Below are positions 44,101 to 56,305 of a DNA stretch of 64,000 nucleotides, piece by piece. The stretch is taken from positions 17,834 through 81,833 of the forward strand of contig UQLA01000011.1 of NCBI GenBank assembly GCA_900541745.1. Direction: 5' to 3'. Position numbers and translations under genes: made by a program. This stretch comes from an uncultured Collinsella sp. (lineage in GTDB: Bacteria; Actinomycetota; Coriobacteriia; Coriobacteriales; Coriobacteriaceae). The first letter of the stretch is position 1. Every line of letters starts with the position of its first letter. The notes under the pieces were generated by a model, which was given only the letters and a program-made list of their open reading frames with translations, was not told the origin of the DNA and did not search any database.

Positions 44101-45063
44101 CTACTCGTGGATGCGGGTACCGGAAAGGCCGGCCATGGTCTCGGCGGCCTTGTCCAGGGCGCCGATGATGCAGGTGCGGCCCTTGCGGGAACGAGCGAAC
44201 TTGATGGCAGCGCGGACCTTGGGCTCCATGGAACCCTTGCCGAACTGACCCTCGTCGGCCAGGCGCTCGGCCTCGTCGGCGGTGATGTCCTCGAGCTCCT
44301 CCTGGTTGGGCTTGCCGAAGTTGATGGCGACATGTTCAACGGCGGTCAGAAGGAACAGAACGTCGGCGTCGCAGTCCTCGGCCAGCAGCTCGCCGCCCAG
44401 GTCCTTGTCGATGACGGCGGGAACGCCCTTGTAGCAGCCCTTGTTCTCGTAGTCGCGGACGACGGGGATGCCGCCGCCACCGCAGGCGATGACGATGAAC
44501 TCGTTGTCGAGCAGGTTGAGGATGGAGTCAGCCTCGACGATCTTCTTGGGATCGGGGGAAGCGACGACGCGACGCCAGCCGCGGCCGGAATCCTCGACGA
44601 AGACCTTGGAGGGATCCTCGGCCATGAACTCCTTGGCCTGCTCCTCGGTGTAGAAGGGGCCGATCGGCTTGGTCGGGTTCTTGAACGCAGGATCATCCGG
44701 GTCGCACTCGATCTGGGTGACGACGGTTGCGGCGTGCCAACGCTTATAGCGCTTGTGCATCTCGCGGCCAATGCCCTGCTGCAGGTGATAGCCGATGTAG
44801 CCCTGGGACATGGCGCCGCACTCGGGCAGCGGCATCTCGGGGGTGCCGATGGCGTCGTGGGCAGCGGCGAAGGCGTTCTGGATCATGCCAACCTGCGGGC
44901 CGTTGCCGTGGGTGATGATGATCTCGTTGCCCTGCTCGATTAGGCCGAGAAGAGCGTGAGCGGTGTTGCTCACGGCCTCGATCTGCTCAACGGGGTTGTT
45001 GCCGAGGGCGTTGCCGCCAAGGGCGACGACGATACGATCGGGCTTGCCAAGAGGCTTAGACAT
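44101..45063 (-). CDS. arcC: Carbamate kinase
   Basis: 320 aa, full length. IVVALGGNALG at the start, ITHGNGPQVGMI, IEADSILNLLD-like (IVEADSILNLLDNEFIVIACGGGGIPVV) and VIDKDLGGELLA are the ATP and carbamoyl phosphate contact blocks; GSMEPKVRAAI is the conserved C-terminal motif. It makes ATP from carbamoyl phosphate and ADP at the end of arginine, citrulline, agmatine or purine-derived fermentation. No arginine deiminase or carbamoyltransferase gene lies in the window, so it is a stand-alone copy. AAAGGA precedes the ATG. Confidence 0.95.
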   Translation of the reverse strand: MSKPLGKPDRIVVALGGNALGNNPVEQIEAVSNTAHALLGLIEQGNEIIITHGNGPQVGMIQNAFAAAHDAIGTPEMPLPECGAMSQGYIGYHLQQGIGREMHKRYKRWHAATVVTQIECDPDDPAFKNPTKPIGPFYTEEQAKEFMAEDPSKVFVEDSGRGWRRVVASPDPKKIVEADSILNLLDNEFIVIACGGGGIPVVRDYENKGCYKGVPAVIDKDLGGELLAEDCDADVLFLLTAVEHVAINFGKPNQEELEDITADEAERLADEGQFGKGSMEPKVRAAIKFARSRKGRTCIIGALDKAAETMAGLSGTRIHE

Positions 45064-45665
45064 TGCTGGAATCCTTTCTGTAAAAGGCCTACAACCCATT
45101 AATAACCCGCGCCCGTGCGATACGCGAGTTTATTAAGGTTTATATTCTCTTTATCGCTCATTTTATTCATTTTGAAAATAGTTGAACGGTGAACGGTCGT
45201 TTTTATCCGCTCAGCGTACAGAACCCCAGCTCAGATATGTTTACGCCATTTACGTGCAACTTTATTTAAATAGAGCGAGGATTAGGCTGGATTATGCAAA
45301 CTATATCTTTGCTAAACATAAAACAGACAGCGCAAAATCTTACTCGCACTATACGAGATTCTATGCACTTATTGGACGAGTATGCAGCCCTGCAATAACA
45401 TGGCGTTTTTCATCCAACTTAAGGAATAGACGAGTGCCTTTGCCGCGCGTCGGCCGGCAGCCGGCGAGTCGTCTCGTCGATTGCCGCTTCCAGAAAATCA
45501 AAAACTGATATTGCGCGCGAAATTGCGGCATGGTACTTTAGCGAAGAACAGCGCTGGCTGGGGCGACAGAGATCTGTCGTGAAGTTTGGGTTCGGCGACC
45601 CCGCCGCTGTCTTCTCCTTATCCGCCAGCGAGCCCCTTGAGCGACGGATTGAGGAGGTCCTTACT
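45064..45665. other. AT-rich intergenic region with an unexplained open frame
   Basis: From 45110 to about 45420 the sequence is clearly AT-richer than its surroundings and holds no convincing gene. From about 45430 to 45665 an uninterrupted high-GC frame runs, without a start codon, straight into the DUF3830 gene. Its translation includes SKTDIAREIAAWYFSEEQRW and VVKFGFGDPAAVFSLS. This could be a 5'-truncated gene remnant. I do not recognise it. Confidence 0.4.
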
Positions 45666-46082
45666 ATGACAAAAATGCTCAAGATCACGCTAAATGGTGA
45701 GACGTTTCTCGCCGACATGCTCTGGGACAAGGCTCCCGGGGCATGCAAACTCTTCGAATCGTCCTGTCCGGTCGAGTCACGTATCTTTTCGGCCAAGATC
45801 TGCGATGCCGAGGTAACCTATCCCGTATCGGGCCCCATCGCTAATTACGAGCACATCGAGAACCCCGTCTTTCACGAGCCGGCGGGCGCAGTGAGCTGGT
45901 ATGGCGGATGGTCGTCAATCTGCATCTTCTTTGACGTGTGCGAGCCCTTTGGCACCTGCAACATGTTCGCCCGCATCTGCGAAGCCGACCGCGAGCGTTT
46001 TGCCGTCGCCTGCCGCAATGTCTGGGACAACCAGGGCATGTACCTTAAAAACGAAATCGTCGAGATCGAAACGGAGGCCTAA
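45666..46082 (+). CDS. DUF3830 (cyclophilin-like fold) protein
   Basis: 138 aa. KITLNGETFLADMLWDKAPGACKLFES and GAVSWYGGWSSICIFFD, followed by CEPFGTCNMFARICEAD, match the DUF3830 pattern, a compact cyclophilin-like beta barrel without known activity. The ATG has GAGGAGG eight bases upstream, so the longer frame is not needed for translation. The stop is two bases before the next start, so the two genes are coupled. DUF3830 genes often sit near amino acid or hydantoin catabolic genes; here the permease, amidohydrolase and carbamate kinase are within 6 kb, a loose link. Confidence 0.75.
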   Translation: MTKMLKITLNGETFLADMLWDKAPGACKLFESSCPVESRIFSAKICDAEVTYPVSGPIANYEHIENPVFHEPAGAVSWYGGWSSICIFFDVCEPFGTCNMFARICEADRERFAVACRNVWDNQGMYLKNEIVEIETEA

Positions 46083-46084
46083 AG

Positions 46085-46609
46085 ATGATGGATATCAACA
46101 CCCTGCTCGCACTCGACCTTGCCGAGTACACCGCTGCACTTGAGGCCCTCGCCGACCAAATGATGCTCGAGGAACCGCGCGATATCGACTACATGCGCCG
46201 CCGCAAGCTTGACACAGGCCGCGAATTCGCCGTCTGGAACTTCACCGTCGGCTACTGTATGAACGCCGCCGACGCCCTCTCCCTCCTGCGAGCCCAGGCC
46301 AACGAAAACGCCAACGACGGCACCGCCGACCTGGCAACGATCAACAACAGCGCCGCGCGCCTGTGCGACTGGTTCTCGGGCGCCTTCGACGTCACCGGCA
46401 AAATGGATGACACCACGGCAATCCTCGCCCACAGCCGCGACCTCTACGCCCAGGTAGAGACTCACGAACAGTTTGCAGCCCTCACCCGCGCCACCGAGCG
46501 CTATCTGGTCCAGCTCCAATTTTGGGTCGACCGCCAGATTCCCTGGCCGGCCATTAGCGACCTCGTCCACGGCTACCGCCTACGCACGGAGTCCGGCGAG
46601 ACAAGGTAA
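46085..46609 (+). CDS. Unknown protein coupled to the DUF3830 gene
   Basis: 174 aa, acidic and soluble. It is mostly helical with many Ala/Leu/Asp residues (LAEYTAALEALADQMML, AVWNFTVGYCMNAADAL) and ends with FWVDRQIPWPAISDLVHGY. No signal, membrane segment or motif is visible and I do not recognise a family. Its ribosome site GGAGG lies within the last codons of the DUF3830 gene, so it is the second gene of that operon. A terminator follows 55 bases later. Confidence 0.75.
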   Translation: MMDINTLLALDLAEYTAALEALADQMMLEEPRDIDYMRRRKLDTGREFAVWNFTVGYCMNAADALSLLRAQANENANDGTADLATINNSAARLCDWFSGAFDVTGKMDDTTAILAHSRDLYAQVETHEQFAALTRATERYLVQLQFWVDRQIPWPAISDLVHGYRLRTESGETR

Positions 46610-46663
46610 CCAAGCAAGCAGCACCGACAACACCCCACCATCGGAATCCAAAGTAAGTATCAG

Positions 46664-46703
46664 AGGGCTGGAGACGCCAACAACAGCGTCCCCAGCCCTT
46701 TCG
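46664..46703 (+). terminator. Terminator of the DUF3830 operon
   Basis: AGGGCTGG and GACGC on the left pair with GCGTC and CCAGCCCT on the right, with an A/C mismatch between the two blocks, followed by TTTC. Confidence 0.85.
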
Positions 46704-46752
46704 CAAAGTAGAGCACTGTTTCAGTGGCTTTGAGGCCTATTCGGACCTTTGC

Positions 46753-46836
46753 TATCTTCCAATTTTTGTATATTTACGACAATATTATCTGCCAATTTTT
46801 GTATGATTTTAGGCGATTCTATCTGTCAATTTTTGT
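46753..46836 (+). repeat. Three direct repeats upstream of the AAA/DUF4143 gene
   Basis: TATCTKYCAATTTTTGT occurs at 46753-46769, 46786-46802 and 46820-46836, a period of 33-34 bases. The last copy ends 14 bases before the ATG. The region is far AT-richer than the flanks. The even spacing suggests a multi-site operator for one protein, possibly the encoded ATPase. Confidence 0.8.
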
Positions 46837-46850
46837 CATTTGGGGGTTTA

Positions 46851-48212
46851 ATGCTACGCCGTAAGGTCACTGATAGGCTTTTGAGCTGGAAGAATAACTC
46901 CAATAAGGCATTACTCGTTACTGGTGCGCGTCAGATTGGCAAGAGCTATGCGATTCGCGCGTTTGGAAAAAGCAACTACGCTTCGTATTTTGAGGTCAAT
47001 TTACTACTCGATGTCGAAGCAAGGAATGCACTTGTTGGCGCAAAGAACTCCGTTGACTTTATCAACCGCGTAGCCCTTCTTGCGGATGCGCCGCTTGTTG
47101 AGGGCGATACGCTTGTCTTTGTCGATGAGATTCAGGAGTATCCGCAGATCGTTACACTCATGAAGGCGTTGGTCGAGGATGGGCGCTTTAGCTATGTCTT
47201 CTCGGGGTCTATGCTTGGGACTGAGTTTAAGGGGATCTCTTCTTTTCCGGTGGGGTATGTAGAGCACATTGTTATGCGCCCGATGGATTTTGAAGAGTTT
47301 TGTTGGGCAAACAGCGTTAGCGAGAATGTGCTTGCAGGCATTCGCAGCTGCCTTGTCGAGAAACATCCTGTCGAAAACTATATTCATGAGGCGATGCTCA
47401 AGAACTATAGAGCTTATATCGTTTGCGGCGGCATGCCGGAGGTCGTTCAGAATTATATTGATTCGGGTTATTCGCTCGTGAGCACACGTGAGCTTCAAAC
47501 TCAGCTGGTCGATCAGTACAAAAGCGATATCTCAAAATATGCATCGACTCGAGCGTTTAACGTTCGGTCGATTTTTGAGCAAATTCCCGTTCAGCTTGAG
47601 GCGGAGTCTCATCGCTTTGTTGTTTCGTCTCTGGGTGAGGGAGCTCGCCTTAAAAAATATGAGCAGGATTTCCTGTGGCTTGTTAACGCAGGTGTTGGAT
47701 TGATGGTCGCCAGGGTGACGGAGCCACGGAGTCCTCTCAAGAGGACGGAGAAAACGACGGCCTTCAAACTATATGAGTCTGATACGGGCATGCTCGCATC
47801 GCGGTACCCCGGCAGCACCGCACGCGCTGTCTATCTTGATATGAAAACTCCCAACCTTGGTGGTCTCTATGAGAACGTGGTCGCGCAGGAACTCGTTGCC
47901 CTCGGGGCGGATGCATGGTACTACCAAACGCGTGAGGTCGGTGAAGTTGACTTTGTGATCGAAGGCGTCCACGGTCATGTTGTCCCAATCGAGGTCAAAT
48001 CGGGCAAGAAAGTTCGAGCGCACGCGGCCCTCGATCGTCTGATGAGTGTGGGCGAGTACAAAATTCCCGAAGCCGTTGTACTAAGCCACGAGAATCTCAG
48101 CAAAGAGGGCAAGGTTCTGTACGTTCCAATCTACATGACGTTTTGTCTCGATGAGTTTATGGAAAAGGATGACCCCAATAACGATTTCTCGTTCGCACCC
48201 ATATCTCTCTAG
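46851..48212 (+). CDS. AAA ATPase with C-terminal DUF4143 (nuclease-like) domain
   Basis: 453 aa. Walker A is VTGARQIGKSYAIRAF, Walker B LVFVDEIQEYP, and the AAA_14-type sensor follows in YVFSGSMLG. The C-terminal third is the DUF4143 domain with the PD-(D/E)XK-like core EVDFVIEG followed by VVPIEVKSG. The family is very common in anaerobes, is often multi-copy and has no established role; a link to defence or mobile DNA is often suspected. The ATG has GGGGG four bases upstream. Codon use is more AT-rich than in its neighbours (many TTT, GAT, AAT), a sign of transfer. Confidence 0.88.
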   Translation: MLRRKVTDRLLSWKNNSNKALLVTGARQIGKSYAIRAFGKSNYASYFEVNLLLDVEARNALVGAKNSVDFINRVALLADAPLVEGDTLVFVDEIQEYPQIVTLMKALVEDGRFSYVFSGSMLGTEFKGISSFPVGYVEHIVMRPMDFEEFCWANSVSENVLAGIRSCLVEKHPVENYIHEAMLKNYRAYIVCGGMPEVVQNYIDSGYSLVSTRELQTQLVDQYKSDISKYASTRAFNVRSIFEQIPVQLEAESHRFVVSSLGEGARLKKYEQDFLWLVNAGVGLMVARVTEPRSPLKRTEKTTAFKLYESDTGMLASRYPGSTARAVYLDMKTPNLGGLYENVVAQELVALGADAWYYQTREVGEVDFVIEGVHGHVVPIEVKSGKKVRAHAALDRLMSVGEYKIPEAVVLSHENLSKEGKVLYVPIYMTFCLDEFMEKDDPNNDFSFAPISL

Positions 48213-48257
48213 CCATTTGAATCCGCAATCCAGCCCCGTCCACACATCAATGCATTT

Positions 48258-48443
48258 CCCAAGGTGCTGCGCGTTTCGCGCCAAAGGCGCGAAAAAGCAA
48301 AGGGATAAGGCGTTGCAACAGCCACGCCCCCCATCCATCCCCAAAGTAACGCGCCTTTCGCGGTAAAGCCGCGAAACAGCGAAGGGGACGGAATACCCGA
48401 CCAACTACGTCCTTCATCCGCCCACACAATCCGAGGACGTAGT
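48258..48443. repeat. Tandem small palindromes after the AAA gene
   Basis: Two related units of about 48 bases (48258-48304 and 48339-48387) each hold a hairpin: TTTCGCGCC with GGCGCGAAA, and TTTCGCGG with CCGCGAAA. A third pair, ACTACGTCCT (48404-48413) with AGGACGTAGT (48434-48443), follows. No gene is seen between 48213 and 48582. Confidence 0.75.
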
Positions 48444-48447
48444 CGCA

Positions 48448-48572
48448 GCAGGATCTGAGGGCTGACCTTCGCGGACACTCCGCAGGACGAAAGAACCCCC
48501 GCCGCACGTAGTGCGCAGCGGGGGTTCTTTCATGTCCGAGGACGTCCGCGAAGGTCAGCCCTCAGATCCTGC
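48448..48572. repeat. Perfect 29-bp inverted repeat nested around a terminator
   Basis: Outer arms at 48448-48476 and 48544-48572 are exact complements. Inside, GAAAGAACCCCCGC (48489-48502) pairs perfectly with its complement at 48518-48531, with T runs on both sides, giving a bidirectional terminator for the AAA gene and the oxidoreductase gene. The right outer arm begins 11 bases after the oxidoreductase stop. Confidence 0.9.
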
Positions 48573-48582
48573 GGTGAGAGAC

Positions 48583-52122
<3,540 letters not shown>

Positions 52123-52603
52123 ATACCCCTCTCCTCTCATATAGGTATACAGGCCCCGGCGATCGCCGGGATGTTGGCGTGATGGGATTTTCGCTGTTGC
52201 TTCCAATCATCTGACAGGCGGACTCAGCAGCAGGTACATGGCGTGGAGAGAAGGCATGCCGAGGCGAGGAGGGCTGCACGCGCTCCACAAGCCCAGCTAC
52301 CCGTCTTGCACATGACCGAGCGCCGCAAAGGCCGCATGTCGGATGCTCCCGGGCACGCCCCGGCGATGGGAAGCGCCCGCAACGGAAATCCGCATGCGGG
52401 TTTATTGTACCCCGCCGTCAAGCCATATTTCGACAAATATAGGTGGCCGGTAAAGGTTTACCTCGGGTGACTATTGTGCGCCCGGCACCGACGGGCACAG
52501 TCCCCTGGAACCCCACAGCAGTTGCGGTGAAATAGGGAGTGTTTTTGCTGTTAACGGCCTTAATCAGTCCCTATTTCACCGCAAGTTATTTGGGGGGGAT
52601 GAG
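52123..52603. other. Intergenic region upstream of the oxidoreductase, with hairpin
   Basis: 480 bases without a convincing gene. The first 300 should carry the oxidoreductase promoter on the minus strand; I see no clear boxes. The end holds the hairpin at 52522-52584. Confidence 0.5.
52522..52584. repeat. Long hairpin, TTGCGGTGAAATAG family (copy 2)
   Basis: A perfect 17-bp stem (52522-52538 with 52568-52584) starts with TTGCGGTGAAATAG as in the copy at 5795-5858, then continues with GGA where copy 1 has TTCCTG; both still pair. It lies 20 bases after the stop of the FHA gene and may terminate the second kinase operon. Confidence 0.78.
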
Positions 52604-53542
52604 TTAGAGGGCGCCGAGGAGGATAGCGTAGGTGGTGGATTCGCCGAGTTTGAGCTCGTCGCCGGGGTTGAGCTGGGCGGAGCGGCCGGGCTCTACTTGA
52701 ATACACACGCTCGTAGCCCCGTTTACCACCACGGTTCCGTTGGTGGACGACAAGTCCTCGACGTGCCAGATATTTTGAGCATCGCACCAGATATGGGCAT
52801 GGCGGGCCGAGACATCGTCGCCGACGTCGGTAATATCGCCCTCGCCAGTTGCCAGCGCGCCAATCTCAACACCCTGCTCACTCGGCTGAATCCAGCGCGG
52901 GGCGCTCACGACAAAACTGTTTTGTACGCGCAGCAAGCCCAAGGGGTGCGCCGGGGCGGGTTCGCATTCGCCCGCGGTCATCGACATGCCAAGCGAACGC
53001 GGCGTGGATGTGCCTCCGCCACAGGTCGCGTGCGCGTAGTCGATGGCATAGTTCACCGAGGACCGCACATCCGCCGAACAACCGACGGCGACAAACAGCA
53101 CCAGCACGGCCTCGGCGCGCTCGGCGGGCATGAGTTCCGCCGCCTGGGACAGGCGATCGAGCGCGTTGCGATAGAGATTCGTGTCCTGGTGGCACTCTTC
53201 GAGCGCGCGTACCATCGGTTCACCTGCAGGACCGCACACCATATTGATCACAGCCGTGGAGTCCATGGGATAGCGCTGGCGCAGGGCCAGTTGCGACATA
53301 ATACGCGCAGCCGAGGTACCGTATTCGGCAAAGTAGCGCTGCTGAAGCGTGCCGACCGGCGCGCGAACGATAAAGCGGGAAACCCAAGAGCGATCGGCGG
53401 CTCGGCTCTGCGGGCTGCGGCCGTCGGCGAGCGGACGGGACGAAAGCACCAAGCCGCACAGCTCGATATGGCTCAGATGCGCCGCGCGCTTAAAGATGTC
53501 AAACATGGCCCCGCATGGGGTGAGCTCAACTTGAGATGCCAT
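52604..53542 (-). CDS. FHA-domain protein with undescribed N-terminal domain (paralogue 3)
   Basis: 312 aa. The C-terminal FHA domain has GALATGEGDITDVGDDVSAR, RHAHIW and LSSTNGTVVV, so the Arg/Ser/Asn-Gly contact residues are kept. The N-terminal 200 residues belong to the same unnamed helical family as the proteins at 14575 and 17723 (SRFIVRAPVG near 54, VGCSADVRSSVNYA near 160, PLGLLRVQ before the FHA part) but are more diverged. The start lies three bases after the stop of kinase 2, with the ribosome site in that gene's last codons. It is the third gene of a kinase operon and the likely phospho-reader. Confidence 0.86.
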   Translation of the reverse strand: MASQVELTPCGAMFDIFKRAAHLSHIELCGLVLSSRPLADGRSPQSRAADRSWVSRFIVRAPVGTLQQRYFAEYGTSAARIMSQLALRQRYPMDSTAVINMVCGPAGEPMVRALEECHQDTNLYRNALDRLSQAAELMPAERAEAVLVLFVAVGCSADVRSSVNYAIDYAHATCGGGTSTPRSLGMSMTAGECEPAPAHPLGLLRVQNSFVVSAPRWIQPSEQGVEIGALATGEGDITDVGDDVSARHAHIWCDAQNIWHVEDLSSTNGTVVVNGATSVCIQVEPGRSAQLNPGDELKLGESTTYAILLGAL

Positions 53543-53545
53543 GAC

Positions 53546-55390
53546 CTAGGCCTCCTTGGTCGTAGAAATAGAATCGGACGATACTTCGACAGGTCCGCCA
53601 AAAGTACGGGCAGCTGCGGCTCCACCGGCAAGCGGAGTCGCCATCTGGGCTTTTGTGCGTCGCGGTGCCGAAACGGGAAGTTCAAAGGCAAAGCCCATCG
53701 CAAGCAAAAACCACGTAAGCGTATAGGTTGCAACCAGAGCGGCAACAAGGCCGCCCATCACGGCGCGTTGGGAAAATACGCTACATGCAGCCACAACCAG
53801 CACCGGAACCTCGCAGGCAGAAAGCGCAAGCACACCCTGCAGGAAGCCCGAGCGCCGATCGCGCGCAAGTGCCCCCGCGGCAACGCCGGCTATGCCTGGC
53901 AGCGCCAACGCCAGTGCGGCAATAATACCCGGTAGCGACCCAGACCACACGAGCGATCCCAAAGTCGCCGTCACGCGAGCGCCCGACGCCAGCAGCGCGG
54001 CCGAAACCACGACCACAGCCCAAACCACGCCACAGACGACCGTCGCGCCGACCATCAGCGCGCGACGAACCGCGCGGCCAGACGCATCCATGGGGCACGG
54101 CGTGAGCGGCTCGCCGCGAAGCGAACGACCGACATTTTGCGCATAGTGGTCACAAAACGCCGAGAGCGCCGCCTCGACCGCCGCCGGCTCGGGACGATCT
54201 TTTTGATGGCTGGACAGACAGGCCATCACCACGTCGAACAGCTGGGCATCGACAAACGCCAGCGCATCGCGTAGCTCTTCGGAATCCGGCTCAAGCCCTA
54301 GCTGCTGGGCCTGCTCGGCCGCGGCGAGCGCCACATCGGGCTCACGACGAAGCAGCTGAGTCAAATCACAACCGGGCGCATGGGCACCAATAGGATAGTC
54401 GGGCCGCGTGTCCATCTTGAGACGGTAGGGGCTCGCGATGTCGCGCGTCTTTTTGCGCGAACCCGAGGCACCCGAAGTACTCGGCGCGGCTTCGTATGGC
54501 GCGACGCCGGCAATGAGCTCGTAAACCGTGCTTGCCGCGGCATAGACGTCAATCGCCGGCGACATACGCAAAGCACGCAGGTCGGGAATATCGTCGGTGA
54601 GCATCTCGGGCGGGGCATAGGCAACCGTCGCGCGACGCAGCGTGGCATAACGCTCCGTAAACGACGCCTTGCCGCCGGTACCGGCCACGGCCGACGCAGG
54701 CTCAAGCGCCAGCGACGAGCCAAAGTCGATCAGGCACAGGTCAAAGGTGCCCTCGGCAAGCTGCCGGTCAAGCGGTAGACGCGCCGTGCGCACCATAATA
54801 TTAGCGGGCGAGATATCGCGATGGACAAAGCCCTCGCCCACCAGGCTCATACGGCAGAGCAAATCGAACAGGTCGCGACCCAGACGCGCCGCCACGAGCG
54901 GCGACAGACGTCCGGCATCGTCCACGGCGAGTCGCGAACGCAAGCGGGCAAGCGTCTCGCCCTCGACCCATTCCATGACAATTGCAGGCACACCGTCGAC
55001 CTCGCCCCAGCCATAGAGGCGGGGAAAGCCCTTAAGACCCGAAAGGGCGCGATGGCATTCGTATTCCTCCCGAAACGCCGCCTTGAACTTGGCGACCAGC
55101 GCCTCGTGAGCGGCATCGTCGTCAAACTCATCGCGCGTCGGCAAGATGAGCTGCTTGAGTGCCACGGCCTCGCCTTGGGCGTTGACGGCACGCGTCACGC
55201 GGCCGATACCGCCACGGCGCATGGTGGCTTCGTCGGCAAACAGCATCGTAAAACGACGCAGATAGGCAGGCAGTTCGTCCTGACCGAGCGCAATGGCCGG
55301 CTCAAACCCGTCGACACGCGCCAGGCGCAGGCCGACCATGGGATCGCGACCGAGCGATTGTGGTGTGGTGGATGCAAGATCGGTCATCAT
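53546..55390 (-). CDS. Membrane Ser/Thr protein kinase (kinase 2)
   Basis: 614 aa. The kinase domain spans about 45-350: glycine loop RRGGIGRV, Lys in AVALKQL, catalytic loop VHRDISPANIMV near residue 188, DFG in LCLIDFGSS, and the activation-segment block APPEMLTDDIPDLRALRMSP, shared with kinase 1. A linker (350-435) leads to four membrane segments (GATVVCGVVWAVVVVSAALL, the LPGIIAALALALPGIAG region, VLALSACEVPVLVVAACSVF, GLVAALVATYTLTWFLLAMGF). There is no extracellular sensor, unlike kinase 1. The ATG overlaps the stop of the upstream gene (ATGA). Confidence 0.9.
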   Translation of the reverse strand: MMTDLASTTPQSLGRDPMVGLRLARVDGFEPAIALGQDELPAYLRRFTMLFADEATMRRGGIGRVTRAVNAQGEAVALKQLILPTRDEFDDDAAHEALVAKFKAAFREEYECHRALSGLKGFPRLYGWGEVDGVPAIVMEWVEGETLARLRSRLAVDDAGRLSPLVAARLGRDLFDLLCRMSLVGEGFVHRDISPANIMVRTARLPLDRQLAEGTFDLCLIDFGSSLALEPASAVAGTGGKASFTERYATLRRATVAYAPPEMLTDDIPDLRALRMSPAIDVYAAASTVYELIAGVAPYEAAPSTSGASGSRKKTRDIASPYRLKMDTRPDYPIGAHAPGCDLTQLLRREPDVALAAAEQAQQLGLEPDSEELRDALAFVDAQLFDVVMACLSSHQKDRPEPAAVEAALSAFCDHYAQNVGRSLRGEPLTPCPMDASGRAVRRALMVGATVVCGVVWAVVVVSAALLASGARVTATLGSLVWSGSLPGIIAALALALPGIAGVAAGALARDRRSGFLQGVLALSACEVPVLVVAACSVFSQRAVMGGLVAALVATYTLTWFLLAMGFAFELPVSAPRRTKAQMATPLAGGAAAARTFGGPVEVSSDSISTTKEA

Positions 55391-56292
55391 AGGGCAAGCG
55401 CCGCCACGTTATTGTTGAAGTTACCGAGCGCGACGTCATCATCGCCGTAATGGCCGACCCATTGACATAGGTTGGTGTAACAGCCCCACAGATTGGCATA
55501 CTGCTGATACCACTTTGACCGGGGCGAGAATGTCTGACGACCGAACTCGGCTCGAATGACAAACATCTCCCCGACCAGGCTGTCGCACGGCCTGGGATCT
55601 CCCGTAGAGTTATAGGTCGAGACCACGTCATTGGCACGAGAAACATAGCCGTCGAGCATGTTGTACTTGGTCACAAGCCAACTGTGAATGCTCTCTTCTT
55701 CAGCAGCGGAAAGGCCACCGGAGTTTGCATCGTTGTCAGTGTTGCCGCCCGTCGAGCCGCCGTTTCCAGACCCTCCGGTAGAGGAACCCGACCAAGAGCC
55801 GCCGCCCGAACTCGATGAATCCGAGCCGGAGCCAGAAGTATCCGAGCTACCGGGCTTTCCGGACTGCTGGGCGTCCTGCTCCTTTTGCTGCTCGACCTTA
55901 TTCACCGTTGCCGCCACGCTATTGTTGGACAACCGATCGATGATCTTGGTGTTGGTGAGCACGATGGTTTTGCCATTGGCAAGCGTGACTTCGTTGTCCG
56001 GGGCCTCGGCGCCGTCCGCACCGTCGGTGCCAAACACAATATGCGCGACCACACTTGCCCAAGCATATCCAGTCGTGGTACCCAGATCACTTTTGACCTC
56101 ATGCCCCACACGCGGTTCGCGTGCGGCATGCGCCTGCATCATGGACGGCACGGTCATGCCATAGGCAGAAACGCCAGCTATGACCAGCACCAGCGAGCAC
56201 GATAGCAGTGCGTACGCCCGCGGCGCCAAGCCCAGTCGGCGTCGCATGCGCACCGCGGCGCCGCGCTTTGTCTGAGTGCCACCGGGCCGCAT
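55387..56292 (-). CDS. Membrane-anchored extracellular protein, first gene of the kinase 2 operon
   Basis: 301 aa. Start MRPGGTQ with GGAGGAG six bases upstream; the longer open frame is not needed. A basic start, one membrane segment (ALLSCSLVLVIAGVSAYGM) and an outside part follow. The outside has a conserved-looking block (ANGKTIVLTNTKIIDRLSN), a long Gly/Ser-rich linker (about 165-215), and a C-terminal helical domain with several Trp/Tyr/Cys (WLVTKYNMLDGYV, YANLWGCYTNLCQWVG). I do not recognise a family. Its coupling to kinase 2 suggests it is the sensor or a substrate of that kinase; this is inference. Confidence 0.8.
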   Translation of the reverse strand: MRPGGTQTKRGAAVRMRRRLGLAPRAYALLSCSLVLVIAGVSAYGMTVPSMMQAHAAREPRVGHEVKSDLGTTTGYAWASVVAHIVFGTDGADGAEAPDNEVTLANGKTIVLTNTKIIDRLSNNSVAATVNKVEQQKEQDAQQSGKPGSSDTSGSGSDSSSSGGGSWSGSSTGGSGNGGSTGGNTDNDANSGGLSAAEEESIHSWLVTKYNMLDGYVSRANDVVSTYNSTGDPRPCDSLVGEMFVIRAEFGRQTFSPRSKWYQQYANLWGCYTNLCQWVGHYGDDDVALGNFNNNVAALAL

Positions 56293-56305
56293 GCGTTCTC
56301 CTCCA

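Noticed and set aside
45182..45508. 108-codon frame in the AT-rich region
   Set aside because: No ribosome site, no recognisable domain, and it crosses the composition boundary at about 45420.
46753..46836. Short CRISPR array or replication iterons
   Set aside because: Only three units, no conserved spacer structure and no Rep or Cas gene; a promoter operator array is simpler.
48209..48507. Overlapping short minus-strand frames after the AAA gene
   Set aside because: They run through palindromic repeats, lack ribosome sites and differ only by frame; the region is better explained as structured non-coding DNA.
52243..52470. 75-codon frame upstream of the oxidoreductase gene
   Set aside because: No ribosome site or motif; probably promoter and leader sequence.
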